Shown here: in pieces, positions 50,897 through 59,374 of the stretch
How the letters are laid out: every line of letters starts with the position of its first letter
How positions within the stretch are numbered: position 1 is the first letter of the stretch
NCBI GenBank assembly: GCA_963780395.1
Contig: CAWABY010000017.1
Span: 62,001 to 126,000, forward strand
Length of the DNA stretch: 64,000 nt
Direction of reading: 5' to 3'
From: VGBV01 sp963780395
GTDB lineage: Bacteria; Actinomycetota; Thermoleophilia; Solirubrobacterales; 70-9
Notes under the pieces: generated by a model
Databases searched by the model: none
Told to the model about the DNA's origin: nothing
Seen by the model: the letters and a program-made list of their open reading frames with translations, nothing else
Program-made: the position numbers and the translations under genes

Positions 50897-52150
50897 ACGG
50901 CTGACGCCGGTGAGGCGCTCGGTCCTCGCCCTGACCTGATCGGCGGCCTCGGCGGCACCCTCGACCTCGCGGCCGCGCATCACGACCTTGCCGGCGACGA
51001 CCGCCGTGTCGACGATCGAGCCCAGCGCGGCGTAGGCGAGCGCTGCGTCGAGGTTGCCGGCGGTCAGCTCGAGCGCGTCCCCGCGGAGCAGGATGAAGTC
51101 AGCGTCGCGCCCGGGCTCGAGCGGCGCGCCCCCCAGCAATCCGGAGCGCTGTCCGCGCGCGATCGCCAGGGCCTCGGCTGCCGGCACCACCGCTGGGTCC
51201 GCCGTCGTGTGCTTCTGCAGCAGGGCGAACAGCTTCACCTCCTCGAGCATGTCGAGGCTGTTGTTCGAGGAGACGCCGTCAGTGCCTAGCCCGAGCCCGA
51301 CCCCCGCCGCGGCGGCCCCGGGATAGGGGAACGCAGCTCCGACCGCCAGCTTCATGTTCGCCCCGGGGTTGCTGACTACGGTGGCCCCGCGCTCGGCGAT
51401 GAGCTCGAGCTCGGAGGCGTCGAGCCAGACACCGTGCGCCAAGGCCGTGCGCGGCCCGAGGAAGCCGAGGTCGTCGAGGTAGTGGGCGGGCCGTTTGCCG
51501 TGGGCCGAGAGGCAATCGCCCACCTCCTGCTCCGTCTCGGAGAGATGGATGTTCAGCATCAGCTCGCGCTCAGCCGCGGTCTCGGCGAGCCATCGAAGCG
51601 ACTCGCCGCTGACCGTGTAGATCGCGTGTGGCCCGAAGGCGGGCGTCACCAGCGGGCCGAAATCGCCGAGCTCGTCGATCGCGCTGATCGCGTTCTCGCG
51701 CAGCTCACCGCCCCGCTTCGGATCCAGCCCGTCGATCAGGACCGAGCTGACGACGGCGCGGATGCCGGTGTCGCGCACCGCGCGCGCGACCTCGCTCGAA
51801 TGCCAGTACATGTCCACGAACCTGGTGGTCCCGGAGCGGAGCATCTCGGCTGCGGCCAACCGGGTGCCCCAGTAGACGTCCTCGGGCTCGAGCTTGGCCT
51901 CGGCGGGCCAGATGTAGTTCTCGAGCCAGTCCATCAGCGGCCGGTCGTCGCCGAAGCCCCGGAACAGGGTCATCGCCGCGTGGGTATGGCCGTTGACGAA
52001 GGGCGGTAACAGCAGCATCCCTTCCGCGTCGATCACCTCGTCGCCCGCCGCGGCCTCGACCTGGGGTCCCAGAGCCGCGATCATCCCGCCCTCGCAGCGA
52101 AGCGAGACCGCCTCGCCGTCGAGCGCACAGCCCTTCACCGTCAGGCTCAC
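50894..52150 (-). CDS. Amidohydrolase, MtaD/TrzN-type deaminase
   Basis: 418 residues of the metal-dependent amidohydrolase superfamily. The metal-binding HTH is in VNGHTHAAMTLFRGFGDDRP. MYWHSSEVARAVRDTGIRA, NIHLSETEQEVGDCL, ALAHGVWLD and the Asp in LGLGTDGVSSNNSLDML complete the site. This set is typical of 5-methylthioadenosine/S-adenosylhomocysteine deaminases, though other aromatic-amine deaminases share it. GTG start 6 nt after TAGGGT (52162-52157). Confidence 0.83.
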   Translation of the reverse strand: MSLTVKGCALDGEAVSLRCEGGMIAALGPQVEAAAGDEVIDAEGMLLLPPFVNGHTHAAMTLFRGFGDDRPLMDWLENYIWPAEAKLEPEDVYWGTRLAAAEMLRSGTTRFVDMYWHSSEVARAVRDTGIRAVVSSVLIDGLDPKRGGELRENAISAIDELGDFGPLVTPAFGPHAIYTVSGESLRWLAETAAERELMLNIHLSETEQEVGDCLSAHGKRPAHYLDDLGFLGPRTALAHGVWLDASELELIAERGATVVSNPGANMKLAVGAAFPYPGAAAAGVGLGLGTDGVSSNNSLDMLEEVKLFALLQKHTTADPAVVPAAEALAIARGQRSGLLGGAPLEPGRDADFILLRGDALELTAGNLDAALAYAALGSIVDTAVVAGKVVMRGREVEGAAEAADQVRARTERLTGVSR

Positions 52151-52159
52151 GCCGCGACC

Positions 52160-53233
52160 CTAATGCTTGATCGTGATCACGTCGCCGTCGCGGACGACGT
52201 AGTCGCGGCCCTCGGTGCGGAGCGTGCCGCGGTCGCGGGCGCCTGCGTAGCCGCCCGCGTCCACCAGCTCGTCCCAGGCCACCACCTCGGCGCGCACGAA
52301 GCCCCGCTGGATGTCGGTGTGGACCTTGCCCGCGGCCTCGTAGGCGCTGGCGCCCCGGTGCAGCGTCCTCGCCATCGCCTCCGAGCCGCGGTCGGCGGTG
52401 AAGAAGCTGACCAGCTCCAGCAGCTCGAAGGCCGCCTTGATCAGGCGCTCCAGGGCCGATCGCTCGACTCCCAGCTCGGCTCGCATCTCCTCGGCCTCCC
52501 CGGGTTCCAGCTCGCGCAACTCGGACTCCACGCGCGCCGAGATCGCGACCGCGCCGGCGCCGACCTCAGCAGCCCGGGCGGCGAGCGCGGGGGGCACCTC
52601 CGCCTCGCCCTCGTCGACGTTGGCGACGTAGAGGACCGGCTTCGCGGTCAGCGGGCTCAGCTTTCGCAGCGCGTCGGCCGCGGCCTCGGGGACCGGGACC
52701 TCGCCGGCCCGGCGTCCGGACTGCAGCGCGTCGACGACCGCCTCCAGCCACTCGCGCTCGGCGACGGCCTCCTTGTCGCCCGAGCGCGCCTCGCGGGTCA
52801 TCTTCTCCAGTCTCCGCTCCGCGCCCTCGAGGTCAGCGGCGAGCAACTCTGCCTCGATCAGCTCGGCGTCGGCAACCGGGTCGAGCTTGCCCTCGGGATG
52901 CGCAACCGCGCCCGCACCGTGGGTGCGGATCACGTGGCAGATCGCGTCCGTCTCGCGGATCGAGGCGAGGAACCGGTTGCCGAGCCCCTCCCCCTCTGCC
53001 GCCCCCTTGACCAAGCCCGCAATGTCGTAGAACTCGATCGTCTCGCGCACGATCGACGATGAGCCGAGCAGCTCCGCGATCCGGTCGATGCGCTCGTCCG
53101 GGACCTCGACCACCGCGACGTTGGGCTCGACCGTCGTGAACGGGTAGTCGCCGGTCTCCGCCCCGGCGGCGGTGAGCGCGTTGAACAGCGTCGACTTGCC
53201 GGCATTGGGCATGCCGACGATGCCGATCTTCAC
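52160..53233 (-). CDS. ychF: Ribosome-associated P-loop ATPase YchF/OLA1
   Basis: 357 residues of the Obg-HflX-like superfamily. P-loop MKIGIVGMPNAGKSTLFNAL, then TTVEPNVAVVEVPD and DIAGLVKGAAEGEGLGN. KPVLYVANVDE is the usual NxxE position of YchF, which explains ATP rather than GTP preference. A coiled-coil insert lies in the middle. The C-terminal TGS domain reads ALHRGASAYEAAGKVHTDIQ-like and ends in DVITIKH. GTG start 10 nt after the PAP2 gene stop, so the two are co-transcribed. Confidence 0.96.
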   Translation of the reverse strand: MKIGIVGMPNAGKSTLFNALTAAGAETGDYPFTTVEPNVAVVEVPDERIDRIAELLGSSSIVRETIEFYDIAGLVKGAAEGEGLGNRFLASIRETDAICHVIRTHGAGAVAHPEGKLDPVADAELIEAELLAADLEGAERRLEKMTREARSGDKEAVAEREWLEAVVDALQSGRRAGEVPVPEAAADALRKLSPLTAKPVLYVANVDEGEAEVPPALAARAAEVGAGAVAISARVESELRELEPGEAEEMRAELGVERSALERLIKAAFELLELVSFFTADRGSEAMARTLHRGASAYEAAGKVHTDIQRGFVRAEVVAWDELVDAGGYAGARDRGTLRTEGRDYVVRDGDVITIKH

Positions 53234-53243
53234 CGGACGTGGC

Positions 53244-53747
53244 TCATGTCAGCAACCCGAGCGGGACGAGCAGGCCGAGGGCCACGCCGAGCAGGGCGCC
53301 TGCGAGCACGTCGGTGGGGTAGTGCATGCCGAGGTAGGGGCGGCCGAGGGCGATCAGTACCGCGAGCGCGAACAGGACCGCGGCGGTGGAGTCGATCCGG
53401 GTCATCGCGGTCGCGCACGCGAACGACGCGGTCGCATGCGCGGAGGGGAAGCTGAGCGAGGTGGGGGCTCCGCCGAGTGGAGGCAGCCCCTCGAGCTCGG
53501 GACGGGGCCGCCGCACGACCAGCTTCACGGCGAAGTTGAGACCGATCGCGAACGGCCCAAGCGCACCCGCGACGAGCCACTCCTCCCGGCGGTCGCCGTC
53601 GATGATCGCCATCGCAATCCCGATCGTGAGCCAGATCCAGCCGTACTCGCCCAGGAGGGCGAGGAACCTGGCCGCGGCCTCGCGGCGCGGACCGTGCCAG
53701 CGCGTCCTCATCGCGTACAGCAGCCGGTTGTCGAGCGCTTGAAGCAC
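53244..53747 (-). CDS. PAP2 family membrane phosphatase
   Basis: 167 residues with about five membrane helices. The phosphatidic-acid-phosphatase signature is complete: KLVVRRPRP (motif 1), SFPSAHATASF (motif 2) and GRPYLGMHYPTDVLAGALLG (motif 3). Substrates include undecaprenyl pyrophosphate and phosphatidate. GTG start, set by TATTCT (53759-53754) 6 nt upstream. The box overlaps that of the divergent membrane protein gene. Confidence 0.88.
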   Translation of the reverse strand: MLQALDNRLLYAMRTRWHGPRREAAARFLALLGEYGWIWLTIGIAMAIIDGDRREEWLVAGALGPFAIGLNFAVKLVVRRPRPELEGLPPLGGAPTSLSFPSAHATASFACATAMTRIDSTAAVLFALAVLIALGRPYLGMHYPTDVLAGALLGVALGLLVPLGLLT

Positions 53748-53753
53748 CGGCGC

Positions 53754-53763
53754 AGAATACGGT
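53754..53763. promoter_or_regulatory. Overlapping divergent -10 boxes
   Basis: The ten bases AGAATACGGT carry TATTCT for the reverse PAP2 gene (6 nt to its GTG) and TACGGT for the forward membrane protein gene (7 nt to its GTG). Start codons are 23 bases apart. Confidence 0.55.
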
Positions 53764-53770
53764 TCGCGCC

Positions 53771-54859
53771 GTGAACGACCGCGAGCGGCTGCAGGAGTAC
53801 GAGCGAGGGTTCCGCAAAGCGGGGCTGCCGATGTTCACCGAGGACTTCTCGGCCGCGGAGGACGTCTTCAACCGCGCGGCGCCGCTGCTGGGCCTGGTCT
53901 TCTTCGCCGAGATCCTGGGTGCGATCAATCTCGACTGGAGCTGGTGGCAGAACGCGATCGCCGTCCTCGCGGCGCTGGCCTTCCTGCTGGTCGCCGTGGG
54001 GCTGCTGAACATGGCCAGGGGCCGCAGCTTCTCGGCGATTCCCGAACGACTCGGCAAGACGGAGCTCGCCGCGTTCGTCCTGATCCCGGCGCTGGTGCCG
54101 CTGATCTTCAACGAGCAGGTCACGAGCGCCGCGGTCACGGTGGGCGCGAACCTGGCGCTGCTGGTGCTGATCTACGCGATCGGCGCCCTGGGCCTGCTGG
54201 ACATCGTCCGCTGGGTGCTGGGCCGTTTCGCGGGCCAGCTGCGCTCGGCGCTCGGGCTAATCGCAACGGCGATCCCGCTGCTGGCGATCTTCGCGCTGCT
54301 GTCCTTCACGACCCAGGAGCTGTGGGAGATCTTCTCGTCCGTGACGACCGAGGTCTACTGGGTGATCATCGGGCTGTTCGCGCTCCTCGGCACCGGGTTC
54401 CTTGTCGCCCGTATCCCCCGCGAGGCGAGGCGGCTGGAGGAGGACGCCGGCGAGGGCAGCCCGCCGCTGCAGCGGCGCCAGCTCGTCAACGTCGGCCTGG
54501 TGATGCTGGTCAGCCAGGCGCTGCAGGTGCTGATCGTCAGCTTCACGATCGGCCTCTTCTTCGGGGCCTTCGGCTTGCTCGCGATCGACGAGGCGATCCA
54601 GGCGGACTGGACCGGCGGAACGCCGAAAGAGCTGTTCACAGTGACGCTGTTCGACTCCCAGCTCGAGGCGACATCTGAGCTGGTGCGCGTCTCGGGCGGG
54701 CTCGCCGCCTTCTCGGGCTTCTACTTCGCGATCTCGATGCTGACCAACTCGACCTACCGCGAGGAGTTCCTGGAGGAGCTGACGGGCGAGATGCGCGAGA
54801 GCTTCGCGCAGCGGGCCGAGTACCTGAAGCTGCGGGAGCGGGTGGGCGATACTGCCTAG
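53771..54859 (+). CDS. Multi-span membrane protein, function unknown
   Basis: 362 residues with about seven or eight membrane helices, for example AAPLLGLVFFAEILGAINL, AIAVLAALAFLLVAVGLLNM, ALGLIATAIPLLAIFALLSF and VYWVIIGLFALLGTGFLVA. A polar cytoplasmic loop (RIPREARRLEEDAGEGSPPL) and a soluble C-terminal tail (EELTGEMRESFAQRAEYLKL) flank the last group. I recognise no named family, but the regularity suggests a conserved protein. GTG start 7 nt after TACGGT. The BtrH-like gene follows by 6 nt. Confidence 0.7.
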   Translation: MNDRERLQEYERGFRKAGLPMFTEDFSAAEDVFNRAAPLLGLVFFAEILGAINLDWSWWQNAIAVLAALAFLLVAVGLLNMARGRSFSAIPERLGKTELAAFVLIPALVPLIFNEQVTSAAVTVGANLALLVLIYAIGALGLLDIVRWVLGRFAGQLRSALGLIATAIPLLAIFALLSFTTQELWEIFSSVTTEVYWVIIGLFALLGTGFLVARIPREARRLEEDAGEGSPPLQRRQLVNVGLVMLVSQALQVLIVSFTIGLFFGAFGLLAIDEAIQADWTGGTPKELFTVTLFDSQLEATSELVRVSGGLAAFSGFYFAISMLTNSTYREEFLEELTGEMRESFAQRAEYLKLRERVGDTA

Positions 54860-54865
54860 CGGGAG

Positions 54866-55858
54866 ATGGCGACCAAGGCCGACACGGTGATGGTCCCCGG
54901 CTACAAGCACGTGCCGGGCAACCACTGCGGCTCGACCGCGCTGCGCAATCTGCTCGCCTTCCACGGTTGCGAGGTCAGCGAGGAGATGGCCTTCGGGCTG
55001 GGAGCGGGCGCCTGCTTCTTCTACTTCCCGCTCGAGGATCAGTCGCCGTCGCGGTTCACGAACGGGCGGGCGGCGCGGCTGGAGGAGAACTTCCTGGAGC
55101 TGACCGGCGCCCCGTTGCGGATGCGCACCGATGAGGATCCCGAACGCTCCTGGCAAATGGCACGCGAGAACGTGGACGCGGGGCGACCGGCGCTGCTGCT
55201 GACCGACCTCTACTACCTCGACCACTACGGCAAGTCCGCCCACTTCCCGGGGCACGCCGTTGTGCTGGCCGGCTACGACGAGGAGGTCGCCTGGCTCTCG
55301 GACACGGGATTTGAGGAGCTGCAGTCGACGAAACTCGAGAACCTGGCGCTGGCCCGCCACTCGCAGCACCCGGCCTCCCCCCTCTCGGGCCAGATGATCG
55401 ACGTGGAGCCGAACGGCGAGGGCGCGGGTTTGGACCCCGGGCGGATCAAGGCCGCCGCGCCGGCGGCGATCGCGCGCGCGGCCGCCCAGATGCGCGAGCC
55501 GGCGCTGGGCGAGTTTCAGGGTCTTCCCGCGCTGGAGCGGCTCGCCGGGGAGATCGGGGACTGGACCGCGACCGTCGCCGATGCCCAGTGGTGCGCCCGC
55601 TTCCTCTTTCAGGTGATCGAGCGCCGCGGCACCGGCGGCGGCAACTTCCGGCTCATGTACTCGCGCTTTCTGCAGGAGGCGGGCCGAGAGGAATCAGCGC
55701 TGGCCGCCGAGGCGGCCCGCCGCTGGACCTCGCTCGCGGGTGTCGCTCGCGCCCTGAGTGAGGACGACGAGGCTGACCCAACGCGCTGGAGCGCGCTGAC
55801 GGCGGAGGCCGAGCGGGTGCTGGAGGCCGAGAGCCGCCTCTGGGAGGAGCTGGCCTAG
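54866..55858 (+). CDS. BtrH N-terminal/DUF4872 domain protein
   Basis: 330 residues. The first half matches the BtrH_N fold, a papain-like cysteine-enzyme fold. The Cys motif is KHVPGNHCGSTALRNLLAFH (Cys21) and the His motif is HFPGHAVVLAGYDEEVAWL. The second half (IKAAAPAAIARAAAQMREPA through EGLARRWTSL-like helices) matches DUF4872, seen together with BtrH_N. The founding member BtrH moves an acyl group from a carrier protein in butirosin biosynthesis. No carrier protein or pathway genes are here, so the substrate is open. ATG 6 nt after the membrane protein gene; likely one operon. Confidence 0.75.
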   Translation: MATKADTVMVPGYKHVPGNHCGSTALRNLLAFHGCEVSEEMAFGLGAGACFFYFPLEDQSPSRFTNGRAARLEENFLELTGAPLRMRTDEDPERSWQMARENVDAGRPALLLTDLYYLDHYGKSAHFPGHAVVLAGYDEEVAWLSDTGFEELQSTKLENLALARHSQHPASPLSGQMIDVEPNGEGAGLDPGRIKAAAPAAIARAAAQMREPALGEFQGLPALERLAGEIGDWTATVADAQWCARFLFQVIERRGTGGGNFRLMYSRFLQEAGREESALAAEAARRWTSLAGVARALSEDDEADPTRWSALTAEAERVLEAESRLWEELA

Positions 55859-56472
55859 GCCGGCTTCGAGAAACGCGCGAAGAAGCCGAGCGGGTTGCCC
55901 GAGCGCGTCTCGAACTCCAGGCCCGCTCCGGCGGCGCGCAGCCGCATCGGCTTGATCCCGACGTAGTGGGGATCGCCCATCAGCTCGCCGACGACCAGGC
56001 GCCCACCCGGCTTCAGCACCCGGCCGAGCTCACGCAGCGCCGCGTCCTGGTCGGGGACCTCGCCCAGCACGGTGACCAGGTAGGCGGCGTCGAAGCTGCC
56101 GTCCTCGTAGGGCATCGCGGTCGCATCGGCCTGGGTCGGGGAGATGTTGGAGAGCTCGCGTTCGATCGCTCGGCCCATCGTGTGGTTCAGCATCTCTCGC
56201 TGGACGTCGAGGATCTCGACCGCTCCATCCGGCCCGACCCAGTCAGCGACGTCGAGCGTGTAGTAGCCGGTGCCCGGCCCGACCTCAAGCACGCGCTCGC
56301 CCGGCAGCGGCGCCAGCACCTCGCGCAGGCGGTCGCGGGTGATGATCGGGTGCGGCGCCGTGACCCAGAAGCGCTGGCTGTAGGGGCAGGCCGAGGGGTT
56401 CTTGCGCCACCACAGCGCCGCGCCGGCCACCGCGAGCCCCGCCGCGATCAGCAGGCGCTTGAAGGCCCTCAA
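55855..56472 (-). CDS. SAM-dependent methyltransferase with N-terminal anchor
   Basis: 205 residues. An N-terminal hydrophobic helix (LLIAAGLAVAGAALWWR) precedes the class I methyltransferase fold. Motif I is VLEVGPGTGYYTLDVADWV, then the DVQREMLNHTM acidic loop, PYEDGSFDAAYLVTVLGEV and LKPGGRLVVGELM. The substrate is unknown; a membrane-associated lipid or quinone is possible given the anchor. TTG start that overlaps the stop of the 72-residue gene by four bases (TTGA). Its stop overlaps that of the convergent BtrH-like gene. Confidence 0.82.
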   Translation of the reverse strand: MRAFKRLLIAAGLAVAGAALWWRKNPSACPYSQRFWVTAPHPIITRDRLREVLAPLPGERVLEVGPGTGYYTLDVADWVGPDGAVEILDVQREMLNHTMGRAIERELSNISPTQADATAMPYEDGSFDAAYLVTVLGEVPDQDAALRELGRVLKPGGRLVVGELMGDPHYVGIKPMRLRAAGAGLEFETRSGNPLGFFARFSKPA

Positions 56473-56687
56473 CCGCTGAAGCCGACGGTCTGCGCCGGCT
56501 CGTCGGTGCGTACGAACACGACCTGCTCGAGGTCAAGCGAAACGACCCCGGCCGGCGTCTCGACGTCCGTCCAGCCCTGCGGCTTGTCCAGCGCCTTGCG
56601 CAGCTCCTTCAACTTCGCCGGAGTGAGCCGAACCACGATCACCTGGCCCCCGGAGAAGCCGACTTCGACGACCTCGACGTCGGCCAT
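56469..56687 (-). CDS. Small protein of 72 residues, function unknown
   Basis: Predicted mixed beta fold: MADVEVVEVGFSGGQVIVVR, then a helix (TPAKLKELRKALDKPQGW), then VETPAGVVSLDLEQVVFVRT and a closing VGFSG that echoes the start. I recognise no family. The ATG at 56687 has a GGAGGG ribosome-binding site about 8 nt upstream; this decides against a start six codons earlier. It lies between methylmalonyl-CoA epimerase and the methyltransferase, with which it overlaps. Confidence 0.65.
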   Translation of the reverse strand: MADVEVVEVGFSGGQVIVVRLTPAKLKELRKALDKPQGWTDVETPAGVVSLDLEQVVFVRTDEPAQTVGFSG

Positions 56688-56721
56688 CAGTGGCCCTCCT
56701 CGCACCGGTGGCGGAGGCCCA

Positions 56722-57132
56722 CTAGTGGCCCTCCGCCGGCTGGACGATCTCGGTCAGGACTCCGCCCGTCGACCTGGGGTGCAGGAAGGCGACACGCGAG
56801 TGGCGGATTCCCTGGCGGGGCTCGGAATCGATCAGGTCGATCCCCGAGTGCTTCAGCTCGCCGAGCGCCTCGTCGATGTCGGCGACCGCGTAGGCGACGT
56901 GGTGCAGCCCCGGGCCGCGCTTGTCGAGGTACTTGCCCACGGGGGTGTCGGGCCCCAGCGGGCTGAGCAGCTCGACGTGGCCCTCGCCGACGTCCAGCAA
57001 CACGGCCTCGACGCCCTGGGACTCCACCGTCTCGCGATGGGCCACGGGCATCCCTAGCGACTTCTCGTACAGGGCGAGGGCCCCGTCGAGGTCGTCGGTC
57101 GCGACGCCGATGTGATCGATCCGCTTCAGCAT
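56722..57132 (-). CDS. mce: Methylmalonyl-CoA epimerase
   Basis: 136 residues, VOC-fold enzyme interconverting the two methylmalonyl-CoA stereoisomers in propionate metabolism. It reads MLKRIDHIGVATDDLDGALA (metal His), then VLLDVGEGHVELLSPLGPDT, KRGPGLHHVAYAVADIDEAL (second His) and HPRSTGGVLTEIVQP (Glu ligand). No mutase genes are within the window. The ATG follows TAGACT (57145-57140) by 7 nt. First gene of the unit mce, 72-residue protein, methyltransferase. Confidence 0.9.
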   Translation of the reverse strand: MLKRIDHIGVATDDLDGALALYEKSLGMPVAHRETVESQGVEAVLLDVGEGHVELLSPLGPDTPVGKYLDKRGPGLHHVAYAVADIDEALGELKHSGIDLIDSEPRQGIRHSRVAFLHPRSTGGVLTEIVQPAEGH

Positions 57133-57142
57133 CGCGGCAAGT

Positions 57143-57994
57143 CTAGTCAGGGGCCTGTGCCGGCCCGGCCGAGGCCTCCTGCTCGACCCGGAGAATCTCG
57201 CGCAGGGCGGCGACCCCCACCTCGAGCTGTTCGGGGGTCGGCTCCTTGGTCGCGATCAGGCGCTGGATCTCGTGGCCGGGGCGGTGGAAGGCGCGGGCGG
57301 CCGGCGACTCGGGGTTGCGATCGCTCCAGGCGAACATCTCGGCGGCCAGCGAGATGCTGGCAACGCCGACGGCCGCGCGCGCGGCCGGGCCGGGCCGCTC
57401 CAGCAGCCGGTCGACCAGCAGCTGACCGACGGCCGACATCACCACCATCGGGGCGACCAGGTTCGAGCCGCAGCGGTCGTGCTCCTTCGTCGCGGTGGCG
57501 GGGTCGTCCGACCCGGCTTCATATGCGCCGATCGCCTTGTGCTCGACGCCGTGATACGCGGCGAGGTCGCGGTTGCCGAGCGCGACCATGGCCGGCATCA
57601 GGCCCAACCCCGCCTGGGCCACCTCGCTCCTGGCGCTGCTGCCGCGCGCCCGCAGCCAGCGGCTCGCGCCCGAGGCCAACAACATCGCCCCCAACACCCG
57701 CGGGTCCTCGAACGGAAGCCGGGCCGACGGCAGCCTCAGCCGCACCAGCGGGATCAGCAGAAAGGCCTCGGCCAGGCGCAGCGGGCCGCGCAGCAGCGGC
57801 ACCCGGCCGGCCAGGCCCGGCGCGACCACGGGCTTGGCTCCCGTCGCGATCCGGATCTCGCCGCCGGAGTCCCGGGCGGCGGCCGCCCACGAGGTCGGCC
57901 CGTGGATCAGCAGGCCGTTGCGAAGCGCCATGCCGCCGAGCCGGAGGGGACCGGGCTCGGAGCCCGGCGCCCCGTGTCCGTTCTCGGAGCTCAC
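57143..57994 (-). CDS. DUF1385 family membrane protein
   Basis: 283 residues. The family motif is LRLGGMALRNGLLIHGPTSW (usually GGQAVxEGVMMRGP), and two diagnostic downstream blocks are AYHGVEHKAIGAYEAG and TKEHDRCGSNLVAPMVVMSA. About five membrane helices follow or flank these. DUF1385 proteins are usually encoded near rpmE/prfA; here the neighbour is an M20 peptidase whose stop overlaps this gene's ATG (ATGA). Function is unknown; the His/Cys-rich block could bind metal. Confidence 0.85.
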   Translation of the reverse strand: MSSENGHGAPGSEPGPLRLGGMALRNGLLIHGPTSWAAAARDSGGEIRIATGAKPVVAPGLAGRVPLLRGPLRLAEAFLLIPLVRLRLPSARLPFEDPRVLGAMLLASGASRWLRARGSSARSEVAQAGLGLMPAMVALGNRDLAAYHGVEHKAIGAYEAGSDDPATATKEHDRCGSNLVAPMVVMSAVGQLLVDRLLERPGPAARAAVGVASISLAAEMFAWSDRNPESPAARAFHRPGHEIQRLIATKEPTPEQLEVGVAALREILRVEQEASAGPAQAPD

Positions 57995-59331
57995 GCCAGC
58001 ATCCTCCGCGCCAGGTCGGCGAAGAGCGAGGCGGCGAACTCGACGTCGGAGGCCGGCACCCGCTCGTCCGCCCCGTGGATCAGCGGCGCGGCCTCGAGCA
58101 GGCCGATCTCGCGGTGGGGACAGAAGCCGTAGACGATCGATGAGCCGAAGGCCTCACGGAACCAGCGGCTGTCGCTGAAGCCCGGCATCGCGATCGGCAC
58201 CAGCTCGCCGCCAGGGTCGGCCTCGGCCAGCCATGCGCGGATCGCGTCCGTCAGCGGCGACTCGAAGGGCGAGCGGTTGCCGACGACCGCCTCGCTGAAC
58301 TCGAGCTCGTAGTCGCCCTCCCCCAGGGCCGCCTCGATTCGCTTCCGCGCCCAGTCAGCGTCCTTGCCAGGCGGGACGCGGCAATCCACCAGGGCCTCGG
58401 CCGACGAGGGGATCACGTTGGCCTTCTCGCTGGCCTCGATCTTGGTCGGGGTCAGCGTCGCGCCGAGCATCGGCTCGGCGAGGAAGGCGGCCAGCAGAGG
58501 CTGATCGGCCCTTATCCGCTCGAGCCCGCGCTGGACTCCGGCGGCTCCCTCGTACGGCTCGCCGTAGAGGGCCGAGAGGAACTCCAGGCCCTCTTGGGTG
58601 GGTTCGGGCGGCGGCTGATCGCCGAGACGCGCGACCAGGGGAGCCAGCTTCAGCAGGGCGTTCTCGCCGATCTTCGGCAGCGACGCGTGGCCAGCGCGCC
58701 CGCTCGTCTTGACGCGGCAGCGGAAGACCCCCTTCTCGCCGACGCAGAGCGTGTAGATGCGGCGTCCCTCGATCTCGATTGACCAGCCGCCGCCCTCGTT
58801 GAGCACGAAGTCGCTCCGCACCTTTTCGGGGTGCCGCTCGCAGAGCCATTGCGCGCCGAGGTCGCCGCCCGTCTCCTCGTCGGCGGTTATGACCAACAGC
58901 AGCTCGCCTCGCGGCGGCCGCCAGCCGCTGCGCCCCAGGGCGAGGCAGGCGGCGAGCTCGGCCGCGACCTGGCCCTTCATGTCCAGCGCGCCGCGCCCCC
59001 AGACCCAGCCGTCCACGAGCTCGCCGCCCCACGGGTCGCGGCTCCACTCCTCGGGGTCGGCGCGAACGGTGTCGACGTGGGAGAGCAGGGTCACGGTCGG
59101 CCCGTCGGCCTCACCGGTCAGCCTCGCGATCAGGTTGGCGCGCCCGGGCTCGGCCTCAAGCAGCTCGCACTCGAAGCCCGCGTCCCGCAGCAACGCCGCG
59201 CTCTGCTCCTGCACGGCGCGCTCCTCGCCGGGCGGGTTGACGGTGTCGACCCGAATCAGGCGCTGAAGCTGCTCGACGGCGAGTGGGCCGAGGCCGGCCG
59301 GGGAAGCTGCGGTCGTGGTCGCGTCCGCCAC
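57991..59331 (-). CDS. M20 family metallopeptidase (ArgE/DapE-like)
   Basis: 446 residues. Di-zinc site residues are visible in TLLSHVDTVRADPEEWSRDP, GRGALDMKGQVAAELAACLA (bridging Asp), ITADEETGGDLGAQWL (general-base Glu and ligand) and the C-terminal LIHGADERVPASDVEF (last His). The dimerisation domain with GRAGHASLPKIGENALLKL sits in the middle. Such enzymes deacylate amino acids or cleave dipeptides. The GTG at 59331 is chosen from TAAAGT (59344-59339) 7 nt upstream. A GTG three codons earlier would lie inside that box. Confidence 0.88.
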   Translation of the reverse strand: MADATTTAASPAGLGPLAVEQLQRLIRVDTVNPPGEERAVQEQSAALLRDAGFECELLEAEPGRANLIARLTGEADGPTVTLLSHVDTVRADPEEWSRDPWGGELVDGWVWGRGALDMKGQVAAELAACLALGRSGWRPPRGELLLVITADEETGGDLGAQWLCERHPEKVRSDFVLNEGGGWSIEIEGRRIYTLCVGEKGVFRCRVKTSGRAGHASLPKIGENALLKLAPLVARLGDQPPPEPTQEGLEFLSALYGEPYEGAAGVQRGLERIRADQPLLAAFLAEPMLGATLTPTKIEASEKANVIPSSAEALVDCRVPPGKDADWARKRIEAALGEGDYELEFSEAVVGNRSPFESPLTDAIRAWLAEADPGGELVPIAMPGFSDSRWFREAFGSSIVYGFCPHREIGLLEAAPLIHGADERVPASDVEFAASLFADLARRMLA

Positions 59332-59338
59332 GCGGCCC

Positions 59339-59344
59339 ACTTTA
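59339..59344 (-). promoter_or_regulatory. -10 box of the M20 peptidase gene, leaderless spacing
   Basis: TAAAGT on the reverse strand, 7 nt before GTG 59331. The earlier in-frame GTG at 59340 overlaps the box, so it cannot be the start of a transcript made here. Confidence 0.5.
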
Positions 59345-59374
59345 GCCCGGGGGCGGCACGCTCATACTGAGGGG

